Positions 35,496 to 45,105 are shown, numbered from the stretch's first letter. The stretch: DNA of 64,000 bases from Saprospiraceae bacterium (GCA_016710265.1 JADJJL010000001.1:1-64000); one strand, 5' to 3'. Notes: generated by a model not told the origin, from the sequence alone. Program-made: numbers and translations.

Positions 35496-35951
35496 ATGAC
35501 TCAAACAAAGCTACAACAAAGTCAATCCAGCAAACTCATCTTTTTTGGGGTTTTACTCTTCCTGTTGGGATTGCTGATCGCCCTATTTATACCCATGATG
35601 GCCAATTCAAGAATGGGACTATCGGCACATCTAGAAGGAGTAATGAATGGGATGTTTCTAATTATTCTAGGACAGATCTGGCATAAAATTAAACTCAATG
35701 AGCGTTGGTCTAGTTCTGTTTACTGGTTAATGTTGTACAGTGCTTTTGCAAATTTCACCGCGGTTACGATTTCAGCCATTACAGGTGTAGGCAAGATGAT
35801 GCCCATTGCCGGAGGTGTAGAAGGTAGTACTTTACTTGAGGGACTAATATCTTTTTTATTGATTTCTCTTGCACTGACTATCATTCTTGCACTTTCTATC
35901 GTACTCAAAGGACTTTATAATCACCTAAATAATTCTGAGCAATCCGTTTAA
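35496..35951 (+). CDS. Hydroxylaminobenzene mutase-like membrane protein
   Basis: 151 residues, four hydrophobic helices. LFFLGLLIALFIPMMANSRMGLSAHLEG, partly quoted as NSRMGLSAHLEGVMNGMFLI, and MPIAGGVEGSTLLEGLISFLL are the characteristic motifs of the HabA/HabB-like family. Known members rearrange hydroxylaminobenzene to aminophenol. Here the physiological substrate is uncertain. Confidence 0.75.
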   Translation: MTQTKLQQSQSSKLIFFGVLLFLLGLLIALFIPMMANSRMGLSAHLEGVMNGMFLIILGQIWHKIKLNERWSSSVYWLMLYSAFANFTAVTISAITGVGKMMPIAGGVEGSTLLEGLISFLLISLALTIILALSIVLKGLYNHLNNSEQSV

Positions 35952-36003
35952 TTCAAATTGCTGGGATTTTTATTATTTATTACACCAAAACCAATTTTGA
36001 ACA

Positions 36004-36468
36004 ATGGAATTCCAAATAGAACATTTAAAAATAGAATTTTTAGAAAATGAATATGGAATTCTAATGAAGGTATTCAATGATACCATTCCTCTGCCAGGAC
36101 GAACACTCCTTGATACTAAAGATATTATTCTCCATAATTTTAATTTTGTTAAAACACATTTTTTAAAGTTTTTTAATTCTGAAATAGAAATTGAAGAATT
36201 TCATGATGTATGCCTAAAAATTGTTATCCACTATTTTTACATATACAATTTGTGGAGAAGCTATAATGAAAAAGAAAAGGATCGGGATTTAAAATTTTTA
36301 AAGAAAGATTTGAATCATCCAAATACCTATGATATGGTCATGCAATATTTTAAAAATAAATATCCCACAGAATATTTAAATAAGAGTAGTCATTTTTTAA
36401 ATCATCCCTTGGATAAATTAAAAAAGTACGAATACAATAGAGATGAATTCTATAATGCGTTTAGGTAA
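36004..36468 (+). CDS. Hypothetical protein
   Basis: 154 residues, AT-rich, no signal or membrane helix. Aromatic and Lys-rich with several HF/HN pairs (NFNFVKTHFLKFF, IVIHYFYIYNLWRSY). I recognise no family. The gene is intact with a normal start 53 bp after the mutase gene and ends 117 bp before the methionine-operon promoter. Confidence 0.6.
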   Translation: MEFQIEHLKIEFLENEYGILMKVFNDTIPLPGRTLLDTKDIILHNFNFVKTHFLKFFNSEIEIEEFHDVCLKIVIHYFYIYNLWRSYNEKEKDRDLKFLKKDLNHPNTYDMVMQYFKNKYPTEYLNKSSHFLNHPLDKLKKYEYNRDEFYNAFR

Positions 36469-36584
36469 AATGTAGTTTTAAATAAGCCTAAATTCATCTA
36501 ACCCTAATATTTATATTGGCTTAGCTCAGGTTAAAATAATGTTAAAGCCTTGACTTTAATTAGAATTCCTAAAATTATTAAGCT

Positions 36585-36592
36585 TACCTTTG
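36585..36592 (+). promoter_or_regulatory. Promoter -7 box of the methionine operon
   Basis: TACCTTTG (36585-36592) matches TAnnTTTG. The region 19-21 nt upstream has only TTAG, so the -33 element is weak. The box ends 5 nt before the ATG of the leader ORF at 36598, the same geometry as metH (6 nt), pointing to a leaderless or very short 5' end; the internal ATG at 36622 would have a leader of about 24 nt. Confidence 0.55.
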
Positions 36593-36597
36593 CTCCG

Positions 36598-36693
36598 ATG
36601 AAAATCTTAAATACTTTAACCATGTCTTGTATGATGATGTCTTGTTGTATGCGCAAGTATACTGCGGGCTTATCGTATGATAAATTTGATTAA
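36598..36693 (+). CDS. Met/Cys-rich leader peptide of an attenuator
   Basis: A 31-codon ORF (ATG 36598, alternative in-frame ATG 36622, TAA 36691-36693). From 36622 its first ten codons read MSCMMMSCCM: five Met and three Cys, including ATG-ATG-ATG and TGT-TGT. It lies upstream of a perfect terminator and of sulfur amino-acid genes, as leader peptides do. When Met- or Cys-tRNA is scarce the ribosome would stall here and allow read-through. GCAAG (36653-36657) just after the run can pair with CTTGC (36728-36732) in the terminator stem, and so could act as antiterminator. Too short for the usual ORF cut-off. The regulatory role is inference. Confidence 0.65.
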   Translation: MKILNTLTMSCMMMSCCMRKYTAGLSYDKFD

Positions 36694-36720
36694 AGCATTC
36701 CTAAGATCAAAAAAATACAA

Positions 36721-36756
36721 AAAGAGCCTTGCAGATTGTAAGGCTCTTTTTTTTTT
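36721..36756 (+). terminator. Attenuator terminator of the methionine operon
   Basis: AAAGAGCCTT (36721-36730) pairs perfectly with AAGGCTCTTT (36740-36749); the stem can extend by C-G and G-U pairs to a 5-nt loop. Ten T residues follow (36747-36756). It stands 27 nt after the leader stop and 22 nt before the ATG of the first structural gene, so transcription must pass it to express the operon. Confidence 0.85.
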
Positions 36757-36778
36757 GGCAATTTTAATTTTAAGGAAT

Positions 36779-37198
36779 ATGAATTATGTAGAATGTCCGG
36801 CAGAAGGGCATATTTTAGATCAAAACACTACCCGATTGGTGGCTTCCATGGTTGTAGTATTGGCCTTTACATCATTGTGGTTTTATCCAATTTGGGTCTT
36901 TGCTTTTTTGATGGTAGATTTTGGATTAAGGGCTTTTGCATTTAGAAAATATAGTACATTGCGTTGGTTGGCAAAAAGAATACAATTTCAATTGCAAATT
37001 CCTTCCAAACCAATAGACGCCGGTCCCAAAACCTTTGCCGCCAAAATAGGGCTCTTTTTTTCTTTGACTATTTTCATATGCTTATCTGCTCATCTTTTCA
37101 CATGGGCATATGCTCTCATTGTCGTTTTAACATTGTGTGCATTCCTGGAAAGTGTTTTTTTCCATTTGTCTTGCATGTCTTGTATATCCATGGACTAA
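36779..37198 (+). CDS. DUF4395 membrane protein
   Basis: 139 residues from ATG 36779 (a longer frame from 36677 runs through the attenuator and is not credible). YVECPAEGHILDQNTTRLVAS, then an SLWFYPIWVFAFLMVDFGLRAF helix, then IDAGPKTFAAKIGLFFSLTIF and a C-terminal HLSCMSC: the standard DUF4395 arrangement with terminal Cys pair. Three to four membrane helices. Relatives lie near sulfur-transfer genes in other bacteria. Being the first gene of a Met operon suggests a sulfur-supply role, but none is proven. Confidence 0.75.
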   Translation: MNYVECPAEGHILDQNTTRLVASMVVVLAFTSLWFYPIWVFAFLMVDFGLRAFAFRKYSTLRWLAKRIQFQLQIPSKPIDAGPKTFAAKIGLFFSLTIFICLSAHLFTWAYALIVVLTLCAFLESVFFHLSCMSCISMD

Positions 37199-37216
37199 AA
37201 AAATCAGTAATTTGAT

Positions 37217-38185
37217 ATGAATTCCAATATTCAATATTTCGAGGTTGGTGATTTTGTGACAGAGAACGGAACAAATTTACAAGATCTAAAAATCGCTTTT
37301 CATACTTTTGGAACTTGGAACGGGCCCAACACCAAAGTAATTTGGGTCTGTCATGCATTGACCGCAAGTTCGGATGTATCTGAATGGTGGGCCAATATAT
37401 TTGGAGCAGGTAAAATTCTGGATCCAAATAAATATTTTATCGTTTGCGCCAACAATATTGGTTCTTGCTATGGAACCAACTATCAATCCAAGCAGCACGA
37501 AAATGAATTACAGTTACTTGAAAAATTAACCATTAGGGATCAGGTCCATTGTCACCAACTTCTCCAAAAATATTTAAAAATACCTAAAATTTATCTTCTA
37601 ACCGGAGGATCTCAAGGCGCTCAACAAGCCATGGAGTGGGCCATCATAGATCCTACAGCCATTCAACATTTGATTTTAATTGCCACCAATGCAAGACATT
37701 CCGCATGGGGTATTGCATTTAACGAAGCACAAAGAATGGCTCTTGAAAACAGTGAAAATGGAATTAATACAGCACGTGCAATTGCCATGCTCAGTTATAG
37801 AACTTATACGATGTATGAAAAAACACGTCGCTTCAATGACTCCGAAAAAATAGAAAATATCATTCAATATCAAAGACACCAAGGTACCAAATTAGCAGAA
37901 CGGTTTGACCGAAAATCATATTACCAATTAACCATTGCCATGGATTCACACGATGTTGGAAGGGGGCGAAATTCGATGGAAGAAGCACTTGCAAGCATCA
38001 CCGCAAAAACTTTGGTCATTGGCATTTCATCCGATTTACTTTTTCCCATTTCAGAGCAAAAATATCTCGCACATTGTATACCACATTCAAAGATAAGCAT
38101 CATTCGCTCAGATTATGGTCACGATGGCTTTTTAACCGAAGGAAATAAATTAAACCGTTTGATTTTAAATTTTTTAGCAACATGA
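37217..38185 (+). CDS. metX: Homoserine O-acetyltransferase family protein (MetX)
   Basis: 322 residues, alpha/beta hydrolase fold. LKIAFHTFGTWNGPNTKVIWVCHALTASSD, quoted in part as CHALTASSD, is the typical opening. The nucleophile elbow GGSQGAQQAMEW lies at about residue 130, and DYGHDGFL provides the C-terminal His. MetX transfers acetyl from acetyl-CoA to homoserine for methionine synthesis. It is slightly shorter than average (340-370), and GGSQG replaces the common GGSLG/GGSMG, so substrate preference could differ. It overlaps the next gene by 4 bp. Confidence 0.85.
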   Translation: MNSNIQYFEVGDFVTENGTNLQDLKIAFHTFGTWNGPNTKVIWVCHALTASSDVSEWWANIFGAGKILDPNKYFIVCANNIGSCYGTNYQSKQHENELQLLEKLTIRDQVHCHQLLQKYLKIPKIYLLTGGSQGAQQAMEWAIIDPTAIQHLILIATNARHSAWGIAFNEAQRMALENSENGINTARAIAMLSYRTYTMYEKTRRFNDSEKIENIIQYQRHQGTKLAERFDRKSYYQLTIAMDSHDVGRGRNSMEEALASITAKTLVIGISSDLLFPISEQKYLAHCIPHSKISIIRSDYGHDGFLTEGNKLNRLILNFLAT

Positions 38186-38616
38186 ATACAGAAATAAATA
38201 TTAAAAGACTGGACCAAGACTTCCTCCTGGAAGCAAGTAATTCAATTGGAAATACCATCCTGATCGATGCTTCTGAACCCATCGGCGGACATCATCAGGG
38301 CATACGTCCATTGGAACTACTCCTTTCATCTCTAGGCTCTTGTAGCAGCATTGATGTAATTCTAATTCTTAGGAAGCAAAAACAGGAATGTACTTCCTTC
38401 GCTGTTGAAATCCAGACTGAACGTATAACAGTGGACCAACATACTGAATTTAGCCAAATATTATTGATCTTTAAAATTGAAGGTCCTATAAAAAAATCTA
38501 GTGCCTTAAAAGCCATCAAACTATCTATTGATAAGTATTGCTCTGTTGCAAAAATACTGGAAACAAAATCACAAATCACCACCAAATTAATACTCAATGG
38601 AAAAGAAGAATTTTGA
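38182..38616 (+). CDS. OsmC family protein
   Basis: 144 residues. IGGHHQGIRPLELLLSSLGSCSSIDVI holds the first catalytic-type Cys, and IDKYCSVAKIL the second, as in OsmC/Ohr peroxidases (YhfA-like branch). The start ATG overlaps the metX stop (ATGA) and the 3' end overlaps the next gene by 20 bp, so it is tightly built into the methionine operon. A role in protecting or handling thiols and sulfide during Met synthesis is inference. Confidence 0.8.
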   Translation: MNTEINIKRLDQDFLLEASNSIGNTILIDASEPIGGHHQGIRPLELLLSSLGSCSSIDVILILRKQKQECTSFAVEIQTERITVDQHTEFSQILLIFKIEGPIKKSSALKAIKLSIDKYCSVAKILETKSQITTKLILNGKEEF

Positions 38617-39772
38617 AACACTCGCTATTAGAACACAAGACACACGTTCAGACTTTAAAGAACATTCTGTTCCTATTTACCTAAGTTCCAGTTTTGTTTT
38701 CGACAATGCGGAAGCATTGCGAGCTGCATTTAATGAAGAAACGGACGATTTTATTTATTCCAGATACAGCAATCCCAATTTAGATGAACTTGTACAAAAA
38801 GTTTGTCTGCTCGAAGGAGCAGAAGATGGTGTTGCTTTTTCATCCGGTATGGCCGCAGTTTTCAGTAGCTTATTTCCACTGCTAAATCAAGGAGACCATG
38901 TATTAAGTTGCGCTTCTATTTTTGGAGCAAGCCATACCCTTTTTACCAAGTATTTTCCAAAATACGGAATCTCCACAAGTTACTTTCAAGTAGGTGAAAC
39001 AAAGCAAATAGAAAGCTTCATTCGCCCAAATACTAAAATTATTTATCTGGAATCTCCCACCAACCCCACCATCGAATTATTGGACCTTGAATACATTTCT
39101 GAAATTGCAAAAAAACATCAAATACTTTTAGTTGTGGACAATTGTTTTGCAACTCCTTATCTCCAACAACCCATACAATTTGGTGCTGATATTATCATTC
39201 ATTCTGCTACAAAATATTTGGATGGTCAAGGAAGAGTGCTTGGGGGATTGGCTGTAGGAAGAAAAGACCTCATTCGTGAAATTTATTTATTCGCAAGAAT
39301 TTCAGGGCCCAGCATGTCTGCTTTTAATGCCTGGGTCATTAGCAAAAGTATTGAAACTTTGGCATTGAGGATGGACAGGCACAGCCAGAATGCCTTGCAT
39401 GTAGCCACTAATCTTCAAGATCATCCGGCGATTGTCAAAGTAATCTATCCTGGACTAGAATCTCATCCTCAATTTCATCTCGCCAAAAAACAAATGAAAA
39501 CCGGAGGAGGTATCCTTGCTTTTTCATTAAAAGGAGGATATGAGGAGGCTCAAAAATGGATGGATGGATTAAAAATGATTTGCATTTCTCCAAATTTAGG
39601 AGACAGCCGATCCATCGCCACGCATCCTGCAAGTTCAACCCATTGCAAACTAACTCCAGAGGATCGTCAGGCATTGGGAATTACAGACGGGCTCATTCGA
39701 ATTTCCGTTGGTCTCGAAAATGAAAATGATATTTTAGAAGACATTCTTCAAGCATTTAACTCCGTAAAATAA
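38597..39772 (+). CDS. Trans-sulfuration PLP enzyme (O-acetylhomoserine sulfhydrylase or cystathionine synthase type)
   Basis: 391 residues, Cys/Met-metabolism PLP family. RYSNPNLDELVQKVCLLEGAED and FSSGMAAVFSS are conserved; the PLP lysine lies in SATKYLDGQGRVLGG (about residue 205), and HPASSTHCKLTPEDRQALGI is near the end. With MetX upstream the likely reaction is direct sulfhydrylation of O-acetylhomoserine to homocysteine (MetZ/MetY-like). MetB or MetC activity cannot be excluded. Confidence 0.85.
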   Translation: MEKKNFETLAIRTQDTRSDFKEHSVPIYLSSSFVFDNAEALRAAFNEETDDFIYSRYSNPNLDELVQKVCLLEGAEDGVAFSSGMAAVFSSLFPLLNQGDHVLSCASIFGASHTLFTKYFPKYGISTSYFQVGETKQIESFIRPNTKIIYLESPTNPTIELLDLEYISEIAKKHQILLVVDNCFATPYLQQPIQFGADIIIHSATKYLDGQGRVLGGLAVGRKDLIREIYLFARISGPSMSAFNAWVISKSIETLALRMDRHSQNALHVATNLQDHPAIVKVIYPGLESHPQFHLAKKQMKTGGGILAFSLKGGYEEAQKWMDGLKMICISPNLGDSRSIATHPASSTHCKLTPEDRQALGITDGLIRISVGLENENDILEDILQAFNSVK

Positions 39773-39780
39773 TAAATAAA

Positions 39781-40962
39781 ATGAAACAACTCAATATTGG
39801 TCTTTTTGGATTTGGCTGCGTGGGACAGGGACTTTATTTCGCCCTTCAACACAGCACCGGATTTAGAGCCAACATCAAAAAAATTGTGGTCAAGCATCCA
39901 CATAAAAAAAGGATTGTGGATTCTGATCTTATCGCTTATGATAAATATGAGATTTTGGACAATCCAGAAATTGATGTGGTCGTCGAATTAATTGACAATG
40001 CGGAAGAAGCTTTTGAAATCGTCAAAATGGCCATGGAACGCGGAAAACATGTGGTGACTGCCAATAAAAAAATGCTTGCGATGAATCTTGAAGAATTAAT
40101 TTCCTTGCAGAAAAAAAATCAACTAAGCCTTTTATACGAAGCTTCTGCATGTGGCAGCATTCCCATCATCCGCACACTTGAAGAATATTTTGACAACGAA
40201 GATTTATTGCAGTTGTATGGAATTTTTAATGGTACCACCAATTATATTTTAACAAAAACCATTGACGAAGGTCTGGATTACCAAACAGCGCTAAAGGGTG
40301 CGCAGCAAGAAGGTTTTGCAGAGTCTGATCCCACCAACGATGTGGAAGGCTTTGATCCGAAATATAAAGCCGTCATTTTATGTCTTCATGCATTTGGACT
40401 AATTATTCATCCGGACAAAGTTCTTAATCTTGGCATCAGTTCGCTTTCAGAAAATGACATTCAATTTGCATCAGAAAAATCTCTTAAAATAAAACTTCTT
40501 CCAGTCATCCGTAAAATAGACGATCATCAAATTACTGCTTATGTGATCCCTCATTTTATAAACAACAATAATAATCTGTTTAAAGTGGATCGCGAATTTA
40601 ACGGAGTCATTGTGGAAGGAGAATTTAGTGGCCAACAATTTTTTCAGGGAAAAGGCGCAGGAAGTCATCCTACCGGCAGTGCAGTGCTTTCAGATATTTC
40701 GGCTCTGTCGTATGATTACAAGTACTCTTTTAAAAAATTTGAACAGAACGGTCATAAAAAATTTACACAAAAGGTCTTATTGGATATTTACCTAAGATTA
40801 AATTCCAAATCGGAACTTGAGCAAATTATTTTCGAAGAAATTCATTCTCAATATTACAGTCAGGATTATAATTATGTGATTGGCAAAATCAGTCTGGAAC
40901 AATTGTTTCGATCCCAAGCCTATTTACGTGAACAAAAACTATTTTGTGCGGTGATTGAATAA
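39781..40962 (+). CDS. hom: Homoserine dehydrogenase
   Basis: 393 residues. NAD(P) loop FGFGCVGQGLY at the N-terminus, VVTANKKMLA, then YEASACGSIPIIRTLEEYF and GIFNGTTNYILTK, plus the catalytic Lys/Glu region FAESDPTNDVEGFDPKYKAVI. It reduces aspartate semialdehyde to homoserine, the MetX substrate, so the operon supplies its own precursor. The gene is stand-alone, not fused to aspartokinase. Last gene of the attenuator-controlled operon. Confidence 0.9.
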   Translation: MKQLNIGLFGFGCVGQGLYFALQHSTGFRANIKKIVVKHPHKKRIVDSDLIAYDKYEILDNPEIDVVVELIDNAEEAFEIVKMAMERGKHVVTANKKMLAMNLEELISLQKKNQLSLLYEASACGSIPIIRTLEEYFDNEDLLQLYGIFNGTTNYILTKTIDEGLDYQTALKGAQQEGFAESDPTNDVEGFDPKYKAVILCLHAFGLIIHPDKVLNLGISSLSENDIQFASEKSLKIKLLPVIRKIDDHQITAYVIPHFINNNNNLFKVDREFNGVIVEGEFSGQQFFQGKGAGSHPTGSAVLSDISALSYDYKYSFKKFEQNGHKKFTQKVLLDIYLRLNSKSELEQIIFEEIHSQYYSQDYNYVIGKISLEQLFRSQAYLREQKLFCAVIE

Positions 40963-41111
40963 AAGGAAATTTTGAAAAATTTTGCATTAAAACCTAATAT
41001 ATGTATATTATCAAGCGCTCATTGCGAAAAAAAAAATACCTACTTAAAATATTCAGTTAAACCTGAATACCCATTTGTTGTTAAATACAGCTATACAAGC
41101 CAAATCCATTA

Positions 41112-41142
41112 TTGTTGACTACTTCAAATTAAGCTACTTTTG
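41112..41142 (+). promoter_or_regulatory. metH promoter, predicted leaderless
   Basis: TTG (41112-41114), 20 nt, TACTTTTG (41135-41142). The -7 box ends 6 nt before ATG 41149, so the transcript should begin at or next to the start codon. Confidence 0.65.
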
Positions 41143-41148
41143 CAGGCT

Positions 41149-44100
41149 ATGACCGATCCAAAACAAATATTAGAATCCCTCGAATCACTGGCAAATGAGC
41201 GCATCCTGGTCTTAGACGGGGCCATGGGAACCATGATTCAACAATATAAACTCACCGAACAAGACTTCCGAGCTGAAAGATTTAAAGATCATCCGAAGGA
41301 TCTTAAAGGCAATAACGATCTTTTGGTCATAACCAAGCCAGATATCATTCTAAAAATCCACCTGGATTATTTAGAAGCAGGTGCGGACATTATTGAAACC
41401 AATACTTTCAATGCCAATAAATTTTCTCAAGCAGATTATGGACTTGATCACTTAGGGTACGAATTGAATTTTGAAGCGGCACGAATTGCAAGAGAAGCAG
41501 TGGATGGATTTAAACTTCGAAATCCTGAAAGTCAACGATTTGTTGCAGGAGCATTAGGTCCAACCAGCAGGACAGCCAGCTTGTCGCCAGATGTCAATCG
41601 ACCCGGATATAGGGCAACCTATTTTGAAGATCTAAGAATTGCTTATTATGAGCAAGCCAAAGGATTGATTGATGGAGGAGCCGATATTTTATTGGTAGAA
41701 ACCATTTTTGATACCTTAAATGCCAAGGCGGCCCTTTATGCCATCAGCGAATTGTTTGAAGAGTATGGCGCTAAATGGCCACTTATGGTTTCTGGTACGA
41801 TCACGGATGCCAGCGGCAGAACCCTAAGTGGACAAACCGTAGAAGCATTTTATATTTCCATGAGTCATATGGACATGTTTAGCATCGGGCTAAACTGCGC
41901 TTTAGGGGCCAAAGAAATGAAACCCCATCTCGATGCATTGAGTAAAATTAGCAATAATAGAATTAGTGCATATCCCAATGCAGGTCTGCCCAACGAATTG
42001 GGTGATTATGATCAGAGTCCTGAAGAAATGAAAGCATATATTCAGGGATTTGCCAAGGAAAACTTAGTCAATATTGTAGGTGGTTGTTGCGGTACCACAC
42101 CGGATCACATTCGTTTGATGGCCGAAGCTGTGCGCACAATACCTCCTAGAAAAATACAAGAAAATAAGGCCCATTACACCATGTTATCCGGTCTTGAGCC
42201 TTTGATTTTTAGACCCGAACTAAATTTTGTCAATATCGGTGAGCGAACCAATGTCACAGGTTCTAAGGCCTTTGCCAAACTCATCTTATCTGGAAAATAC
42301 GATGATGCATTGGCTGTAGCCAGACAACAGGTAGAAGCTGGCGCACAGATTATTGACGTCAATATGGATGAAGGACTTCTCGACGGCGCACAAGCGATGA
42401 AGGAATTTTTAAATTTAATTAGTTCGGAACCTGATATTGTCAAAGTGCCTATCATGATTGACTCTTCCAAATGGCAGGTCATTGAAGCAGGTTTGCAATG
42501 TCTTCAAGGAAAATCCATTGTCAATTCCATTTCTTTAAAAGAAGGCGAAGAATTATTTCTAAACCATGCAAAAAAAGTAAAACGTTATGGTGCTGCGGTC
42601 GTCGTCATGGCTTTTGATGAAAAAGGACAAGCAGATACCTTGGATCGAAAAGTGGAGATCTGTTCGAGGGCTTATCATCTCTTGTTAGAAAAAGCAGATT
42701 TTAAAGCGGAAGACATCATTTTTGATCCAAATATTTTTGCCATCGCCACCGGCATCGAAGAACACAATGAATACGCCATTCAATATATTGAAGCGACGCG
42801 CCTTATTAAAAAATTATGTCCCGGTGTAAAAATCAGTGGTGGGGTTAGTAATCTGTCTTTCTCTTTTAGAGGAAATGAAACGGTCCGTCAAGCCATGCAT
42901 TCCGCATTTTTATACCACGCCATTCAAGCAGGATTGGACATGGGAATCGTCAATGCAGGTATGATCGATATTTATGATGACATCCCTAAAGATCTTTTGG
43001 AATTGGTGGAAGATGCACTATTCAATAGGAGGCCAGATTCTACTGAACGTTTGACACAATTTGCAGATTCTGTAAAAGGTCAAACCGCCAAAGAAAAAAA
43101 ATCTGAAGAAGTTTGGCGTAGTTTGGAGGTGGAAGGTAGATTGAAATATGCACTCGTCAAAGGTATCAATGAATTTATCGTTGCAGACACCACAGAGGCG
43201 TTGGAAAAATTAGGACTACCGCTTAAAATCATTGAAGGACCACTGATGGATGGAATGAATGAAGTAGGAGATCTTTTTGGATCTGGAAAAATGTTTTTAC
43301 CTCAGGTGGTAAAAAGTGCGCGTGTGATGAAACAGGCGGTCGCTTATTTAACGCCATTTATGATCAGCGAAAATCAAGTAGAAAATAAAAAGGTAAAATC
43401 CTGCTTGCCACTGTAAAAGGAGATGTACATGACATTGGAAAAAATATTGTAGGTGTGGTTTTAGCCTGCAATTCCTATGATATCCATGATATGGGAGTCA
43501 TGGTTTCGGCTGATAGAATTCTAGAAATGGCCATTGAAATCAATGCTGATGTGATTGGTTTAAGTGGTTTGATCACTCCGTCTTTGGATGAAATGGTGTA
43601 TGTCGCAGAAGAAATGACTAAAAGAAATTATAAAGTCCCACTTTTAATCGGCGGTGCTACCACTTCTAAATTACATACCGCACTTAGAATCGAACCAAAA
43701 TATGAACATCCTGTGGTGCATGTTTTAGATGCATCCAGAGCAGTTGGTGTGGTTAGCAATTTATTAAATCAAGATGCAAACATTCGAGATAATTATTTTT
43801 CTCAAATAAAAACAGAATACGAACAAATCAGAATCCAACGTGAGAAAAGGAATGCTACTAAAGAAATGCATACTCTGGAAACTGCGAGGGCCAATGCTTT
43901 AAAGTTTGATTGGAACAATTATTCTATTCCTGTACCCAAAAAATTAGGAATACATGTTCATGATTTAGATCTTGAAGTTCTTAAAAATTTTATTGACTGG
44001 ACCCCATTTTTTCTTTCATGGGAATTGGCCGGAAGATATCCGGCTATTCTTTCGGATCCGATCGTTGGGCATGAAGCCAAAAAATTATTTGCAGATGCAA

Positions 44101-44834
44101 AGATATTATTGGATAAAATCATTTCCCAAAAACTGATTTCTGCAAAAGCGGTGACTGGAATTTTTCCAGCAAATTCTGATGGAGATGATATCCTGGTTTA
44201 TGATATTGAGAATACTAAAAATGTAAACTTCAAACTTCATCATTTACGTCAACAAATTAAAAAAACAGCAGGTCAGCCAAATTTTTGTTTAGCAGATTAT
44301 GTTGCACCATTAAATTCAGGAAACATCGATTACATTGGAGGCTTTGCAGTTACAGCAGGAATTGATGCGGACCTATTGGTGAAAGAATATGAAAACCAAA
44401 ACGATGATTATCATGCTATTTTAGTCAAAGCGTTGGCAGACCGTTTGGCAGAAGCAGGAGCGGAATACTTGCATCAACTTATTCGGACCGATCATTGGGG
44501 ATATTCGCTGAATGAAGATTTAAAAAATGAAGATTTAATCTCTGAAAAATATCAGGGAATCAGACCAGCTCCAGGCTACCCTGCTTGCCCAGATCATACC
44601 GAAAAAGACAGCTTGTGGCAATTGTTGGAGGTAGAAAAAAATACAGGTATGATCTTAACTTCCAGTAAGGCCATGTACCCTGCAGCTTCTGTCAGCGGCT
44701 GGTATTTATCGCATCCTGAATCCAAATATTTTGGCATTTCAGAAATCAGCGAAGATCAGCTCATAAATTATTGCGAACGCAAAGGATGGGCGATAGAGGA
44801 AGGTAAAAAATGGTTGAGTCCGTTGTTGCCGTAA
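41149..44834 (+). CDS. metH: Cobalamin-dependent methionine synthase (one frameshift)
   Basis: MetH transfers a methyl group from methyltetrahydrofolate to homocysteine through B12. All four modules are present: homocysteine domain (VLDGAMGTMIQQY; zinc Cys-Cys in GGCCGTTP), pterin domain (NIGERTNVTGSKAF), B12 domain (GDVHDIGKNIVGVV, with the cobalt-ligand His) and AdoMet activation domain (RPAPGYPACPDHTEK). One missing A near 43393 (GTAAAATCC for GTAAAAATCC) divides it into 758 and 459 codons; corrected length is about 1,228, the usual size. Start ATG 41149, not the TTG at 41140. Probably intact in the organism. Confidence 0.9.
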
Positions 44835-44886
44835 ACACTGAATTATTGTAAATCTAAATAGGTCTTAATAGAGGATACGTAAGCTT

Positions 44887-44945
44887 ATTTCTCACAGATG
44901 AACACAGATAAATGTAGATAATATCTGCGCAAATATATGAAATCC
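44887..44945 (+). repeat. Dispersed ATTTCTCACAGAT repeat, copy 1
   Basis: Begins ATTTCTCACAGAT and ends CTGCGCAAATATATGAAATCC. It is a diverged relative of copy 2 at 45034. The CACAGAT/ATCTGTG blocks are self-complementary, as in common intergenic REP-like repeats. Confidence 0.55.
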
Positions 44946-45033
44946 GAAGCCATCAAATTACCAAATGCAATAAAAAAAATGCTTGAATCAACTTGTATTA
45001 AGCAATGAAATTATTCGCAATTAGAAAGCTCTC

Positions 45034-45105
45034 ATTTCTCACAGATTCCACGGATGGCCACAGATGAATGTAAATATTATCTGTGCAAATCTGTGAAATC
45101 TGTGA
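45034..45105 (+). repeat. Dispersed ATTTCTCACAGAT repeat, copy 2
   Basis: Begins with the same 13 bases, ATTTCTCACAGAT, and contains CCACAGATGAATGTA, ATTATCTGTGCAAATCTGTG and AAATCTGTGAG. The alternating CACAGAT and ATCTGTG blocks can form hairpins on either strand. The roughly 500-bp space between metH and the giant gene otherwise holds no ORF. Confidence 0.6.

Noticed and set aside
36677..36778. Longer start for the DUF4395 gene
   Set aside because: The extension would translate the terminator hairpin and T tract; the family begins at the ATG at 36779.
36469..36780. SAM riboswitch upstream of the methionine genes
   Set aside because: I looked for SAM-I or SAM-II conserved cores and a corresponding fold before the terminator and saw none; the Met/Cys ORF explains the leader better. 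A covariance-model search would settle it.
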